Positions 43,640 through 53,421 of a stretch of DNA of 64,000 bases are shown piece after piece. Below the pieces are notes generated by a model. That model was not told the origin of the DNA. It saw nothing but the letters and a program-made list of their open reading frames with translations, and did not search any database. The number at the start of each line of letters is the position of its first letter. Within the stretch, counting starts at the first letter, position 1. The translations under genes and the position numbers were made by a program. This DNA comes from Capra hircus (lineage: Eukaryota; Chordata; Mammalia; Artiodactyla; Bovidae): contig NC_030826.1 of assembly GCF_001704415.2 (NCBI RefSeq), positions 28,887,324 through 28,951,323 on the forward strand, given 5' to 3'.

Positions 43640-43935
43640 ACTGAGGGAGACCTGAAAATAAAGACCTAGATGGGTGGGATCGAGCAGGGTGGGAGGGAGG
43701 CTCCAGCGGGAGGGGATATGTGTATACATGCAGCTGATCTACTTTGTTGTACAGCAGAAACCAAGACAACAATTATAATTAAAGCAATTATGTGTGTGCT
43801 TGGTCACTCAGTCGTGTCCAGCTCTTTGCAGCCCCATGGACCATAGCCCACCAGGCTCCTCTGTCTATGGAGATTCTCCAGGAGTGAGAATACTGGAGTT
43901 GGTTAACTACACTCCAATTAAAAAAAAAAAAAAGA
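43640..43935 (+). mobile_element. Ruminant L1 3' end, split by a SINE
   Basis: GGAGGGGATATGTGTATACATGC, TTGTTGTACAGCAGAAACC, AATTATAATTAAAGCAATTAT, then ACACTCCAATTAAAAAAAA after the SINE. Confidence 0.8.
43793..43905 (-). mobile_element. BovA-only SINE fragment
   Basis: Tail side TGTGTGCTTGGTCACTCAG through GAGAATACTGGAGTTGG; the tRNA head is missing, which is ordinary 5' truncation. It sits inside the L1 end. Confidence 0.85.
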
Positions 43936-43952
43936 AAGAAACGGATATTTAC

Positions 43953-44195
43953 TCATCGCCCACTATGTGCCAAGTATATAAATCTGTGAGTTAAGTATTA
44001 CTGTTCCCATTTTAAAGATTAGAAAATAAGAGTCACTGAGAAGACAAGAGATTTTTCCTAGGTAATTAAGGGCAGGGAAGCCAGGCGTGCTGCAGTTCAT
44101 GGGGTCACAATGAGTCGGCCATGACGGAACAGCAATGAAGCACAGAGCCAAGATTCAGACTTCAGCCTCCAAGTCTAGCCTTCCCTCCATTATAG
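43953..44195 (-). mobile_element. MIR SINE, split by a short BovB piece
   Basis: CCCACTATGTGCCAAGTATA, TGTTCCCATTTTAAAGATTAG, AATAAGAGTCACTGAG, then GCACAGAGCCAAGATTCAG after the insertion. Confidence 0.8.
44075..44138 (+). mobile_element. Very short BovB/BovA 3' end
   Basis: Only about 64 bp: CAGGGAAGCCAGGCGTGCTG to GTCGGCCATGACGGAACAGC. It lies inside MIR with AATTAAG / CAATGAAG flanks, an extreme 5' truncation. Confidence 0.8.
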
Positions 44196-44415
44196 CGGCC
44201 CACTTCCTGGGAGTGGCAGGGTGCTAACTGGGTCTTGAAGGATGGGCAAAAGCAAAGCATGGTGGAGAGAGATTGATGTTGGAGAGGGAGCAGGTGTCTC
44301 TGGCATAAGGGTGTTGGTAGAACACACGGCCACCAGTTTCTCTTTGACGTTTTTCTCCTTTAGGCCTGCAAATGCCAGTCTTGCCCAGTGAATGGTGCAG
44401 CAGGCACTCTCGAGG
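44196..44415. other. Short unique stretch
   Basis: A strong acceptor-like GTTTTTCTCCTTTAG ends at about 44364, with no recognisable exon after it because the next SINE starts within 55 bp. Confidence 0.4.
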
Positions 44416-44593
44416 GACTTTCCTGGGGGTCCAGTGGTTAAGGCTTCACTTTCCAATGCAGAAGGTGCAGGTTCAATCCCTGCTCAGGGAGCTGGCATCC
44501 CACATGCCTCACAGCCAAAAAAACCAAAACATAAAACAGAAGCAACATTGTGACGAATTCAATATAGACTTTAAAGAAAAAAAAAAAAAAGTA
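44416..44593 (+). mobile_element. CHR-type tRNA SINE with long tail
   Basis: GACTTTCCTGGGGGTCCAGTGG, box B GGTTCAATCCC, CACATGCCTCACAGCC, then AACATAAAACAGAAGC, a GAATTCAATATAGAC segment and an A run. Confidence 0.88.
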
Positions 44594-44659
44594 CACCATA
44601 GGCCTAACTGGAAACTACCAGGAAAAGATGTCTCAGGAGGTACGCTGACTTCAGTGATC
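44594..44659. other. Short spacer
   Basis: Nothing recognised. Confidence 0.35.
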
Positions 44660-45230
44660 TTAATAATAGGAAACAAAGAAAAAGAAAGCAACCTCAGTGT
44701 CCACCACTAGGGGATTAGAAGTAATAAATAGTTTATCCAAACAATGAACTAAAAGCAAACACTAAGAATAATGCTTTAGAAGACTCTTGAGAGTCCCCTG
44801 GACTGGAAGGAGATCAAACCAGTCAATCCTAAAGGACATAACCCTGAATATTCATGGGAAGGACTGCTGGATGCTGAAGCTCCAATAGTTTTGCCATCTG
44901 ATGTGAAGAGCCGACTCACTGGAAAAGACCCTGATGCTGGGAAAGACTGAGGGCAGGAGGAGAAGGGGCAACAGAGGATGAGAATGGTTTGACAGCATCA
45001 TTGATGCAATGGACATGAATTTGAGAAAACTCCAGGAAATACTGAAGGACAGAGGAGGCTGGCGGGCTACAGTCCTTGGGGTCATAAAGAGTCGGATATC
45101 ACTTGGTGACTGAACAATAGATACATCTACTCACATAAAAAGACATTTAACATATATTAAGTTTAAAGAAAAAAGGCAACTTGCAAAACTGCATATATCA
45201 TATGATTAAAAGGGAGAAAAAAAGAAGACT
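44660..45230 (+). mobile_element. L1 3' UTR, split by BovB
   Basis: AACCTCAGTGTCCACCACTAGG and ACAATGAACTAAAAGC before; TATTAAGTTTAAAGAAAAAAGGC and AACTGCATATATCATATG after the BovB insertion. Confidence 0.7.
44778..45113 (+). mobile_element. BovB (RTE) 3' fragment inside L1
   Basis: GAAGACTCTTGAGAGTCCCC to GGTGACTGAACAATA; same 5' truncation point within a few bases as the 41.8 kb copy, and close to that at 31.6 kb. Confidence 0.9.
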
Positions 45231-45435
45231 GTTCTTTCTTTCCCAGGAGGATGGAAAAGGTGGGTGAATGGTGACAGGTTGATGGGAGTGGGGTCAGGGT
45301 GATGCTGGGAACAAGGCCGGGTGAGGGGTCCACTGAGGGTGAGAGCCAGTGGAGAACCTAGACAAACTCCTGCTTGGCCTTCTTCTGGACCAGCCTTAAA
45401 GGACTAGGAAACATCCAGAAAACACTCAGCTAGAG
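45231..45435. other. Short unique stretch
   Basis: Nothing recognised. Confidence 0.4.
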
Positions 45436-45643
45436 GGCTTCCCTGATCACTCAATGGGTGAAGAATCTGCTTGCAATGCAGGAGACACAGGGAACTCAGG
45501 TTCAATCCCTGGGTCAGGAAGACTCCACCCCCCTACTCCAGAGGAGGAAATAACTACCCACTCCAGTATTCTTGCCTGAATGAACAGAGGAGAAAGGGTT
45601 GCAAAGAGTCGGACATGACTGAAGCTACTTAGCATGCATGCCC
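45436..45643 (+). mobile_element. Bov-tA SINE
   Basis: Head GGGCTTCCCTGATCACTCAATG. The body is shortened by a deletion after TTCTTGCCTGAATG. Confidence 0.87.
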
Positions 45644-45838
45644 CCTGCTTTATTTATTAATACTTCCCCTCATACCCCTTCTCCCACTCCTGACACTTCA
45701 CCTCAATTCCCATCAGGGAGTCAGAGGGGCCTGGACCAAGTGGAAGCAGTGAGCTCCCAGACTCTGCCCGCTGAGGATGCTGCTAGTCTGCGGCCTGGTC
45801 TGGCGCTCGTGACACCTGCTCTCCTCTCAGTACTTACT
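45644..45838. other. Short unique stretch
   Basis: Pyrimidine-rich; nothing recognised. Confidence 0.4.
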
Positions 45839-46028
45839 TTGCACGATCAGTTGTATCCGACTGTCTGTGACCCCATGGACTGAAGCCCACCAGACTCCCC
45901 TCTCCATGGAATTCTCCAGGCAAGAGTACTGGCATGGGTTGCCATTTCCTTCTCCAGGAGATCTTCCCAACCCAGGGATCAAACCCAGGTCTCCTGCATT
46001 GGTAGGTGGATTCTTTACCACTGCGCCC
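45839..46028 (-). mobile_element. Bov-tA SINE
   Basis: GATCAGTTGTATCCGACTGTC to TTCTTTACCACTGCGCCC. The head's CCACCAGGG end is altered. Confidence 0.88.
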
Positions 46029-46276
46029 TTCAGAGCAGCACCCTAAGCTGCAGGGGACTGAGCCTGGCAACACTACTCAGGTTCCCTGACACCAACTTGC
46101 CAGCAATGACCCGACCTAGTGACTCAGGGAGGGCATGGCTTAAACAGGTCTTTCCCGCCAATGGGGAGCCACTTCCCAGGCAGAGAAAAGTGCAGGCAGG
46201 CCTTGAAGATACAGTGGATTCAGTCTCCACAACAAAGTCCATCATGAGAGATTTTTTTTTTTTTTTTTTGGTTTTC
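46029..46276. other. Unique DNA ending in a T run
   Basis: 18-base T run at 46252-46269, otherwise nothing recognised. Confidence 0.4.
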
Positions 46277-46480
46277 CAGTGTGTGTAAAAGATGTTTACA
46301 CTCTACTACAGTCTATTAAGTGTGCAATAGTATTATATCTGGAAAAAAATACATACGTTAATTTAAAGATGCTTCATTGCTAATGCTAACCATCATCTGA
46401 CAATGCAGGGTATCCACAAACCTTTTTTTTTTTTTTAATGCAGTATCTTCAAAGTGCAATAACGTAAGGTGCACCCGTAT
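46277..46480 (-). mobile_element. Tigger1-type element, internally deleted
   Basis: GATGTTTACACTCTACTACAG, CTATTAAGTGTGCAATAG, CTAATGCTAACCATCATCTGA is joined directly to GCAGGGTATCCACAAACC and the other end GCAGTATCTTCAAAGTGCAAT. That skips the whole transposase region of a pogo-like Tigger. Confidence 0.75.
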
Positions 46481-46551
46481 CTCCTTCAACTCTCCGGGTC
46501 TGCCTTCTGGGGAACTTCTTGGAGTTCAGGGAGAAAACCTAGAAATGGGAC
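46481..46551. other. Short spacer
   Basis: Nothing recognised. Confidence 0.35.
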
Positions 46552-46668
46552 TTGCCTGGTGGTACCGTGGCTAAGATGTTGAGCTTCCATTCCAAGGGAG
46601 GGGGCACAGGTTTGATTCTCAGTCGAGGAAGTAAGGGCCCACATGCTGCAAGATGCGGCCAAAAAAGA
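46552..46668 (+). mobile_element. CHR-type tRNA SINE
   Basis: GGGACTTGCCTGGTGGTACC, box B GGTTTGATTCTCAG, CACATGCTGCAAGATGCGGCC. Flanks AAAACCTAG and AAAACCCAGG suggest the target site. Confidence 0.82.
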
Positions 46669-47744
46669 AAACCCAGGAACAATAAATGGGTGTGAGGGAG
46701 GAGAGGAAAAGAACGTGGGTGTGCGCACACACCCACAAGATCGCCTCTCATTCCTGAACAGCCCACAGAATCTGGGGAAGCGGCTTGCTGGTCGAACAGC
46801 AGCCCTATTTTGAGGGTCAGGACCAATCCCGGGGGGGTGGTGTGGGGAGAGAACATGATCTGGAACCAACAGATCCTGACCCCCTTTCCCAGTGAGAGCA
46901 GAGTGGCCAGAGCCCCACTTCTGGGTTCAAACCCCTGCCAGGCACCTTCCCTAAGCTGAGTGATCCTTCTGTAACCACACTGGGTCTCATACGGTTGGCT
47001 GGACACAGCACCAGAGCCCAAGCGGCATCTAGATCCAAGCGAGGGCACACTGCTGACCAGCCTGGCAACCTTGGGTGAGTCACCCTGTGCCTAGAACCGA
47101 ATGTCCTCTGCAGGGAGAGGTTGCAAGCAGACAGAGGTTGGTAAGCCCTGGCTGGCATACTGTGTTGCTGGCTGTTGTTTCCAGTCTCAATCAATTACCA
47201 ACATTACAGAATGGGGTGATTTCAAATTTCCAGCTGGGCAAAGGTTCCCCACAATTGGCCGAGGCTGCCTGTTGCCAGTGGCATGTTGTTCCTCGGAGCC
47301 CAACGATCCACCTGGTGCCTGGCATCTGAATCCATCAACCCCACTCGAGATGATGCAACGTTCTGTGACTGTGGGTGTCTTTCTGCTATGAATGCTGGGG
47401 TTAGCTAAGAAGCAGGGACTCAGGGAGCCTTGGAAAGAAGGCATCACTGGGCCCTCCCTTCCCCTCCATAAGCCCCTTTCTAGACCCAGCTCCAGTTTAC
47501 ATCAGGGGGACTCGTGGTTTCTCTGAAGGTACCACACAGACTTTTTGCAAAGTCTGCAGCTGGGCGTTGCTGGGGCCTGGCAGTGGGGGGTGGGTGGGCT
47601 CCTGCTACCGGCTCTGTGGTCTGGAGGAAACCTGGGCTTGAGGTACTGCATGAAAGGCTCACTTTTTCTTTATTCCAGAACTTTCGTCATCAACAGCTCC
47701 ATCCAGCTTCCCGGAAGCATTTCAACTGTCGGCTCATAGAGGGA
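46669..47744. other. Unique DNA, about 1.1 kb
   Basis: 46915-46970 (GGGTTCAAACCCCTGCC) is weakly MIR-like. Overlapping minus-strand frames of 127-169 codons (46486-47194) are unrecognised. No gene called. Confidence 0.45.
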
Positions 47745-47962
47745 CGGGCTTCCCAGACGACGCTAGTGGTAAAGAACCCACCAGCTGATGCAGGAGACTT
47801 AAGAGACATCAGTTCGATCCCTGGGTCGGAAAGATCTCCTGGAGGAGGGCACAGCAACCCACTCCAGTGCTCCTGCCTGGAGACGCCCACGGACAGAAGA
47901 GCCTGGCAGGTACAGGCCACGGAGTCACAAAGAGCAGGACACAACTTAGCACACACACAGAG
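47745..47962 (+). mobile_element. Bov-tA SINE (GCTAGTGG subtype)
   Basis: GGGCTTCCCAGACGACGCTAG, TTAAGAGACATCAG before box B (TTCGATCCCTGGG), and an AGCACACACACAGAG tail. Confidence 0.9.
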
Positions 47963-49202
47963 GGCCAGACTCAGGGCTGGAGGACACACCACTTACTTGA
48001 AAACTTTGACTCTAAAGACACTAACCTGACCCCAGGAAACACTGGACCTAGGCAGAAAAGCCCTTTAAGCCCAGAGCTCTGACCAGATTCCCCTCCAAGA
48101 CCTGAACCCGCCCCCACCACCACCCTTCCCCGAAGCCCCTGAGACTGGGCAAGTTCCCACAGGCTGAGCAGACCAGGACAAAGAGCCCTGAGCAAATGCT
48201 GGAACCCCGAGCCTCTCCCTGGAAACAGGGATGAAACCCGAGAACCACACAAAGATCTGAGCGATTCCAGGACCACCTCCGGGGCCACATAAGCTCTCGA
48301 TGGAGCACACACACACACAGAGTCAGGGTTCTAAACATCTGGGGCTTAGGTAACCCTTGGCTCTGGGGCATTCGGCTTGGGTGGACTGCCAGAAACAGCC
48401 GAGCCGGAGGGGGATTCGGGTCCAGTTTCCAGGGAGCCAGGCCAGGCCTGGGAGCCCAGCACATGGCCCTGGCCTGGCCGGGGTCCCGGGTCCCCCCATG
48501 AGGCCGTGCGTGCCTCCCCCTGGCCCACACCCGCGATTCCGGGGCGGCTCCACCGCCCAGCCCACACGTGGGAGGCAGAGGCCTCGGTGCTCCAGGATTC
48601 CATTCTGCGGTGGAGGCTTTGAGAGGAAATAATTCCCTAATCCCTTTCCTAAATCAAGGCCAAGAAACAACTTGTGCAGAGTCCCCCAGATGACTGCTGC
48701 CCTCTGTCACTTCATTTACCTCTTGGCTAAGGAGCGGCTGAGGAAGGGGCTTGGGGTGACATATGAGACGGGGGCTCCTTGTGCTCACAGACCCACACTT
48801 GATGCACTCAGCTCTGATTTTCAGTCCATGGATGATGGAATTCCAGAGTGAACCGAGGCCAAGTGCCTCCCCTAATCCCCCTTAAGCGGGCCAGAATATA
48901 AAACTCCGTGTTTCGTGACTTATATTTAATCAACAGCATCATCTGCCGCCTATTTTCACTCACAGGGAAAGTGTTCATCAAAATCTTGTTTAAAATTCCA
49001 ACAAAGGGCATCTTTTAACATAAATGATCCTTGACTGATTTGATTTCTCCCTCTGCACAACCATCATACATGAGATGTTTCCTTGCCCAATGACTTAAAT
49101 ACTTAACATAGTTACAAGATGTCTTGATGACAAAAGTGCTGAGCCCATAAGACAGAGAGAGGACAGTCTTTCCAACCAACAGTGTGGGACCAGAGTGTGT
49201 GC
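47963..49202. other. GC-rich unique DNA with a CpG cluster
   Basis: A CA run at 48307-48320, the CpG-dense segment at 48360-48605, and unrecognised overlapping frames to 160 codons. From 48640 it becomes ordinary AT-balanced sequence. Confidence 0.45.
48360..48605. promoter_or_regulatory. Small CpG-dense, CpG-island-like segment
   Basis: I count about 17 CpG in 245 bp with GC near two thirds, roughly 0.6 observed/expected, versus scarce CpG elsewhere. It includes a GC-box-like GGGGCGGCTCC and an ACACGTGG E-box. It is too short for a classical island and no transcription start is shown. Confidence 0.4.
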
Positions 49203-49231
49203 GTGTTAGTTGCTTAATCGTGTCCGTACCC
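49203..49231 (-). mobile_element. Tiny Bov-tA tail fragment
   Basis: TAGTTGCTTAATCGTGTCCG is about 27 bp of a SINE 3' end. Confidence 0.5.
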
Positions 49232-49905
49232 CATGCAAAAGAAGGAAACTGACATCTTTATCTCATTATTTACAAAAATTAACTCAAAAGAGATCTAAGT
49301 TTCAAAGGTAAGAGCTACAGCTATAAAACTCATAGAAGAAAATACAGCGTGAATCTTCATGACGTTGGATTAGACGTCAGTTTCTTAAACAATAGAAGCA
49401 CAAGGGACAACGGCGGGGGGGGGGGGAATGTCATCAAAATTTTAAATTTTTTATGTTTCAAAGGACACTCTCAAGAGAGTGAAAAGACAATCCACAGAAT
49501 GGGAGAAAGTTTCTGTAAATCATGTATCTGATAAAGGACTTCAATCTGGAGTAATATGAACACTTACAACTCCATAATAAAAAGATATTTGTTATTTAAC
49601 TCAATATGAGGGGCAAAAGCTTTGACAAGACCTTTCTCCAGAGAAGATAATATGAATAGCCTATAAGCACTTGAAAAGATCTTCAACATCATTAGCATTC
49701 AGGGAAATGCAAATCAAAACCACAAGATGCCACTTCACACCCACTAGAACAGCTGTAATCAAATAGATAACAACAAGTGTTGGCAGGGATGGGAAGACCC
49801 TCATACAGAGGAATGTAAACTGTGCCCCAGCTTTGGAAACTCCTCAGGGAGTTCCTCAGAAGGTTAAGCACCGTTACCATCGAATCCAGCAATTCTGGAT
49901 TCCCT
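49232..49905 (+). mobile_element. L1 ORF2 end and 3' UTR
   Basis: AACTCATAGAAGAAAATACAG, CTTCATGACGTTGGATTAGAC, GGACACTCTCAAGAGAGTG, CACTTGAAAAGATCTTCAAC, ATGCAAATCAAAACCACAAG, GTGTTGGCAGGGATGGG. A 12-base G run lies at 49415-49426. Confidence 0.82.
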
Positions 49906-51789
49906 ATCTTCAACCCCACCCACTCTACGTGCATCTGTGTACATGCTCGCATGCACACACAGATAATCACCTCACATCATCAAATCCCTTGTCCACACAG
50001 CCATGACTCAGCCTCCCCATGGTATCACATTCGAAGAAACATCACTCAGGTCACCAAAAACTGCTATAAAAGCAACTTGATTTTTACTGAGTCTCTTCTT
50101 AAAAGGAGGAAAAGGGGTCCATTCACAGCACAGAACAAAACTTAAAACCTTCACTTCTCTTTCAATCTGACTTGCAGGAGTCAGCCAAAAACCACATCTT
50201 CCTCCTGCTTCAGAAAACTTTAAATTCCTCCTGTGTCCCCATGGCTTGGGTCTTTCTCCCCAGCAGACATTTTTCTCCAAAGACAGACCAAGAGATGCTC
50301 ACACACACATCCTCAAGATCAGCCCTTCCTCTTTTCTTCTTGAAACTAGCTTTCCAGATTGCTCTAACTCTGCCCCTCCCTGCCCATCACTCAGATTGGA
50401 TCTCTACAATGAAGGCAAGGAACTGGGTTGGCCAGACTTCTCCTAAACTAATAAAAGTGGGGGTGGGGGGTGGCTAGGAACATTCCATCACACCCTGCTG
50501 GTTTACGTTTGTTTATATTTCCAACTTTGCCTTTTAAGATTATTTTTAACTTGTGCTCTCCCATCTCCACGTGGAGGGAACAAGCTGGACAGTGCAGGCA
50601 TGACGCCGTTTTCTTTGCTGTCCATCCACAGTTCTGGTACCACCCTCTGAGCTCCCTGCCCCACTAGCACACATAAAAGAGGCTCAGCACTGGGGGTGGA
50701 GATGGGGGTGCCCACCAGCCAGGGTGGGGGAAGGCGTCTGCACTGCTCAGAGCTGCATGTCTCAGCTCTGGGAAGGAAATAAGTTCCCAGAAGAAGATCA
50801 AAGGAAGGAGCACCAGCAGAAAACCACGGGGGAAGACTTGAAGCCGTAACATTTGAGGAGAGATGAGACTTTTTCTGGTTCGGAGTTGGAGGGACAGTTG
50901 AAAGGGCAAAGACGTAAATTAGCAACTTGGCCCCAGAGGAGCACGCGGTGGCTGCAGCCGGGGCAGCACGACGGGCTGTCTGCAGGAAGACTAGATGCCC
51001 CGAATTAAAGCAGACGCCTTCCAAGCGCGGTCTGTCTTTCACTAATCACAGTGTCACCCGTGGCAGAGTATCTTGTGACTACAGCCAACCGTGACCTGGG
51101 GCAGGGCGCCAACTTGCTCATCTTCCTTTGCAAACGAACCTCCCATGACCCATGGGAGGCAGGGGGCTTCCTCCGTGGATCTGGTCAAACTGTGTTTCTA
51201 AGCTTGGCCTTGGAAGGGGATTTCTTCTGGGGACGTCCAAACCCCTCGGTGATTTATCTTCATTTCTCGGTCCAGCCAGAGGTTTGGAGAGTTGCTGGGG
51301 GTCCTCGAGGTTTCTCTCAACTCAGCACAATGATGCTGTGGGAAATGTGGGCCAGAGTTCCCATCTCAGGAGAGAGGAGCTTGACACATTTCCTTCTCAC
51401 GGGAAAAGCCAAGGAGCTATCTCTAAGATGAGGCTAGCAATTCATCAACAAATCCCGTCAGCGCCTCCTTAGACATGGACCCCAAGTCGAACACTCGTCA
51501 CCACCTCCATGTGATCCACTGGATCACCATTCCCTCGGGTCTGCCCACCTCAACTCACAACCGGCCTCAATTCATCAGGCAGCCAGAGAGACCCTCTAGG
51601 ATGCAAAGTGCCACCAAGTCATTCACAGTTCACAACCTACCCCCTCATCCCCAAGGACTTCCCTTCATACTGGAAAAAAAAAAATAGAGAGACAGCACCT
51701 ATGATAGGTCCACAAGGTACCGCACCATCAACCTTTCCTGACCTACTAGGACTCAAATCCCCTCCTCCCGCCAGCTCACCCAACTCAGG
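49906..51789. other. Unique DNA, about 1.9 kb
   Basis: No repeat recognised; one of the longest unassigned stretches. Minus-strand frame 50503-51042 (179 codons) and plus-strand frame 51051-51431 (126 codons) are unrecognised. Confidence 0.45.
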
Positions 51790-52215
51790 GCATGTCTATC
51801 CTTCCCCAGATCTCCATGTGGCTCGTTCCCCGTCTTCATTTCTTTCTCTGCTCAAATGTCACCTCGGAAAGGCCTCTGCTGACCACTCCACTTAAAGTAA
51901 ACCTCCCCACATCCTCCTCACTCTCCACCCCCTCCCCCTGCTTTACAGACCTTCATATTATGTATCACTTAGCTGACACATGTGTGAAGGTATGTGTTTA
52001 TCAGGATGTCAGCTCCACGGTGAAGTGAACTGGTCTACTCCATTGACGGCTGTATCCCCAGTGTCTGGAACAATTCTTGGGTGTTTATCAGGATGTCAGC
52101 TCCCCTGTGAAGTGAAGTGGTCTACTCCATTGACGGCTGTATTCTCAGTGTCTGGAACAATTCTTGGCACGTTGTAGTTGCTCCATAAATATTTGCTGGA
52201 GGAATGACTGAATGG
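51790..52215 (+). mobile_element. L2 LINE 3' end with an internal tandem duplication
   Basis: TCTCTGCTCAAATGTCACCTCGG, GGCCTCTGCTGACCACTCC and ATAAATATTTGCTGGAGGAATGACTGAATG are L2 landmarks. An 87-bp unit (51994-52080) is repeated at 52081-52167. Confidence 0.82.
51994..52167. repeat. 87-bp tandem duplication, two copies
   Basis: Both copies start GTGTTTATCAGGATGTCAGC and end ACAATTCTTGG. They differ at about half a dozen positions. Confidence 0.92.
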
Positions 52216-52384
52216 ACACATGAATTCCTTGTTGACGGTCCAATAAGGAACATGGTAACGCCCCTCGTTTTGCACTTTTGTCACTGTTTAGACGAGAAAA
52301 CATTTAAACAAATGTAGAGGAAAGAACTACTGATTCATTGTGATCCTTCCAACTCACTAACAAGAAAGGGAGGGAAAGCAGAAT
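52216..52384. other. Short unique stretch
   Basis: Nothing recognised. Confidence 0.35.
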
Positions 52385-52545
52385 TATGTCCACATGACAG
52401 ACAAGGAAACACAGATGCGAGCTATCGTTAAAGCGAAAAGGGAAGCATACAGGCTGGTCCAAGGTCAGATTTGTAACCGAGAACCAAACTAGAGCCGGAA
52501 TCTGGCTTTTCAGACACTCTGTCCTACACTCTTTCCATTGAGTTG
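52385..52545 (-). mobile_element. MIR SINE, decayed
   Basis: GACAGACAAGGAAACACAGATG, TGGTCCAAGGTCAG and GAGCCGGAATCTGGC fit antisense MIR. Confidence 0.55.
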
Positions 52546-52559
52546 TCTCTGATCTCAAC

Positions 52560-53110
52560 ACTGTCCTGCTAGAAAATCTATTAATATCATTAATGGTATT
52601 AAACTTTCAAAAAGGCTTTTAAAATCTATGAGTATCTTGAGAGATGCTGATAAGGCATCATTTGATAAAATTCCACATCTATTTGTGGCTCCAAAAATAC
52701 CACTTCTTGGTGTTAGGAGCAGCCTGATCGTATACTCTCCATGAGGACAGAGAAAAACACACATTAAAAAGATATTAAAATGCTAAATAGAAAAATATAA
52801 TACATGCTATCTAAAAGCCAATGGCCAGGATTAGAGAGTTAGGAGGACACCCAAGAAGAATTCCCATTAAAGATAGAACATGATTATTTATTAACAGCCT
52901 TCTGGAGTCATATATCATCAATAACCAATTTAAAAATATAATTAAATTTCATTCACAATAACAAGAAGAAATAGAAGCTTCCTAGGAATGGACTTAACAC
53001 AAGGAATACACAATCCTGATATGAAGAAGCCATTTATGGAGGGAACAGACCGAAACTTAATTATGTGGAGATATTATGTCCGTGGATAGCGTCCAGAACT
53101 GTGAAAAGGT
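52560..53110 (+). mobile_element. L1 ORF2 fragment with an internal gap
   Basis: TTTGATAAAATTCCACATC comes from the RT domain. TTCATTCACAATAACAAGAAG followed by TTCCTAGGAATGGACTTAAC is the downstream FLGMDLT-type stretch. The central part is missing. Confidence 0.65.
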
Positions 53111-53205
53111 CTCAAGACTTCTTACCCTGCAACCAGGAGCAAAGTGAGACCCTTGACACCCTTGATTCAATATAATCCTTGCAATTAGTAACCCTCTACA
53201 AAGAA
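53111..53205. other. Short unassigned stretch
   Basis: Nothing recognised. Confidence 0.35.
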
Positions 53206-53421
53206 GGTCAGTAGGTCTCTTAGTCAGTCAGTCATGTCTGATTCTTTGTGACCCCACAGACCATAGTCCACCAGGCTCCTCTGTCCATGGGATTTTTCAG
53301 GCAAGAATACTGGAATGGGTTGCCATTTCTTTCTCCAGGGGATATTCCTAACCAAGGAATCGAACCTGAATCTCCTCCACTGTAGGTGGATTCTTTACCA
53401 CCGAGCCACCAGGGAGGTCCA
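53206..53421 (-). mobile_element. Bov-tA SINE
   Basis: AGTCAGTCAGTCATGTCTG at the tail to GAGCCACCAGGGAGGTCC. Flanks ACAAAGA at 53199-53205 and again just after the head. Confidence 0.9.

Noticed and set aside
44340..44415. Possible exon after the GTTTTTCTCCTTTAG acceptor
   Set aside because: Only about 50 bp before a CHR SINE, no donor and no recognisable peptide.
46539..47048. 169-codon minus-strand open frame
   Set aside because: Starts in unique DNA and ends inside the CHR SINE; overlaps two other frames; unrecognised.
48048..48530. 160-codon minus-strand frame over the CpG-rich segment
   Set aside because: High GC keeps frames open on both strands here; the peptide is not recognised.
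49415..49426. G run as a functional quadruplex
   Set aside because: A single 12-base homopolymer inside L1, more likely simple slippage or assembly noise than a conserved motif.
50503..51042. 179-codon minus-strand open frame
   Set aside because: Ser/Pro-rich, unrecognised, with an overlapping 81-codon frame in another register; no gene signals.
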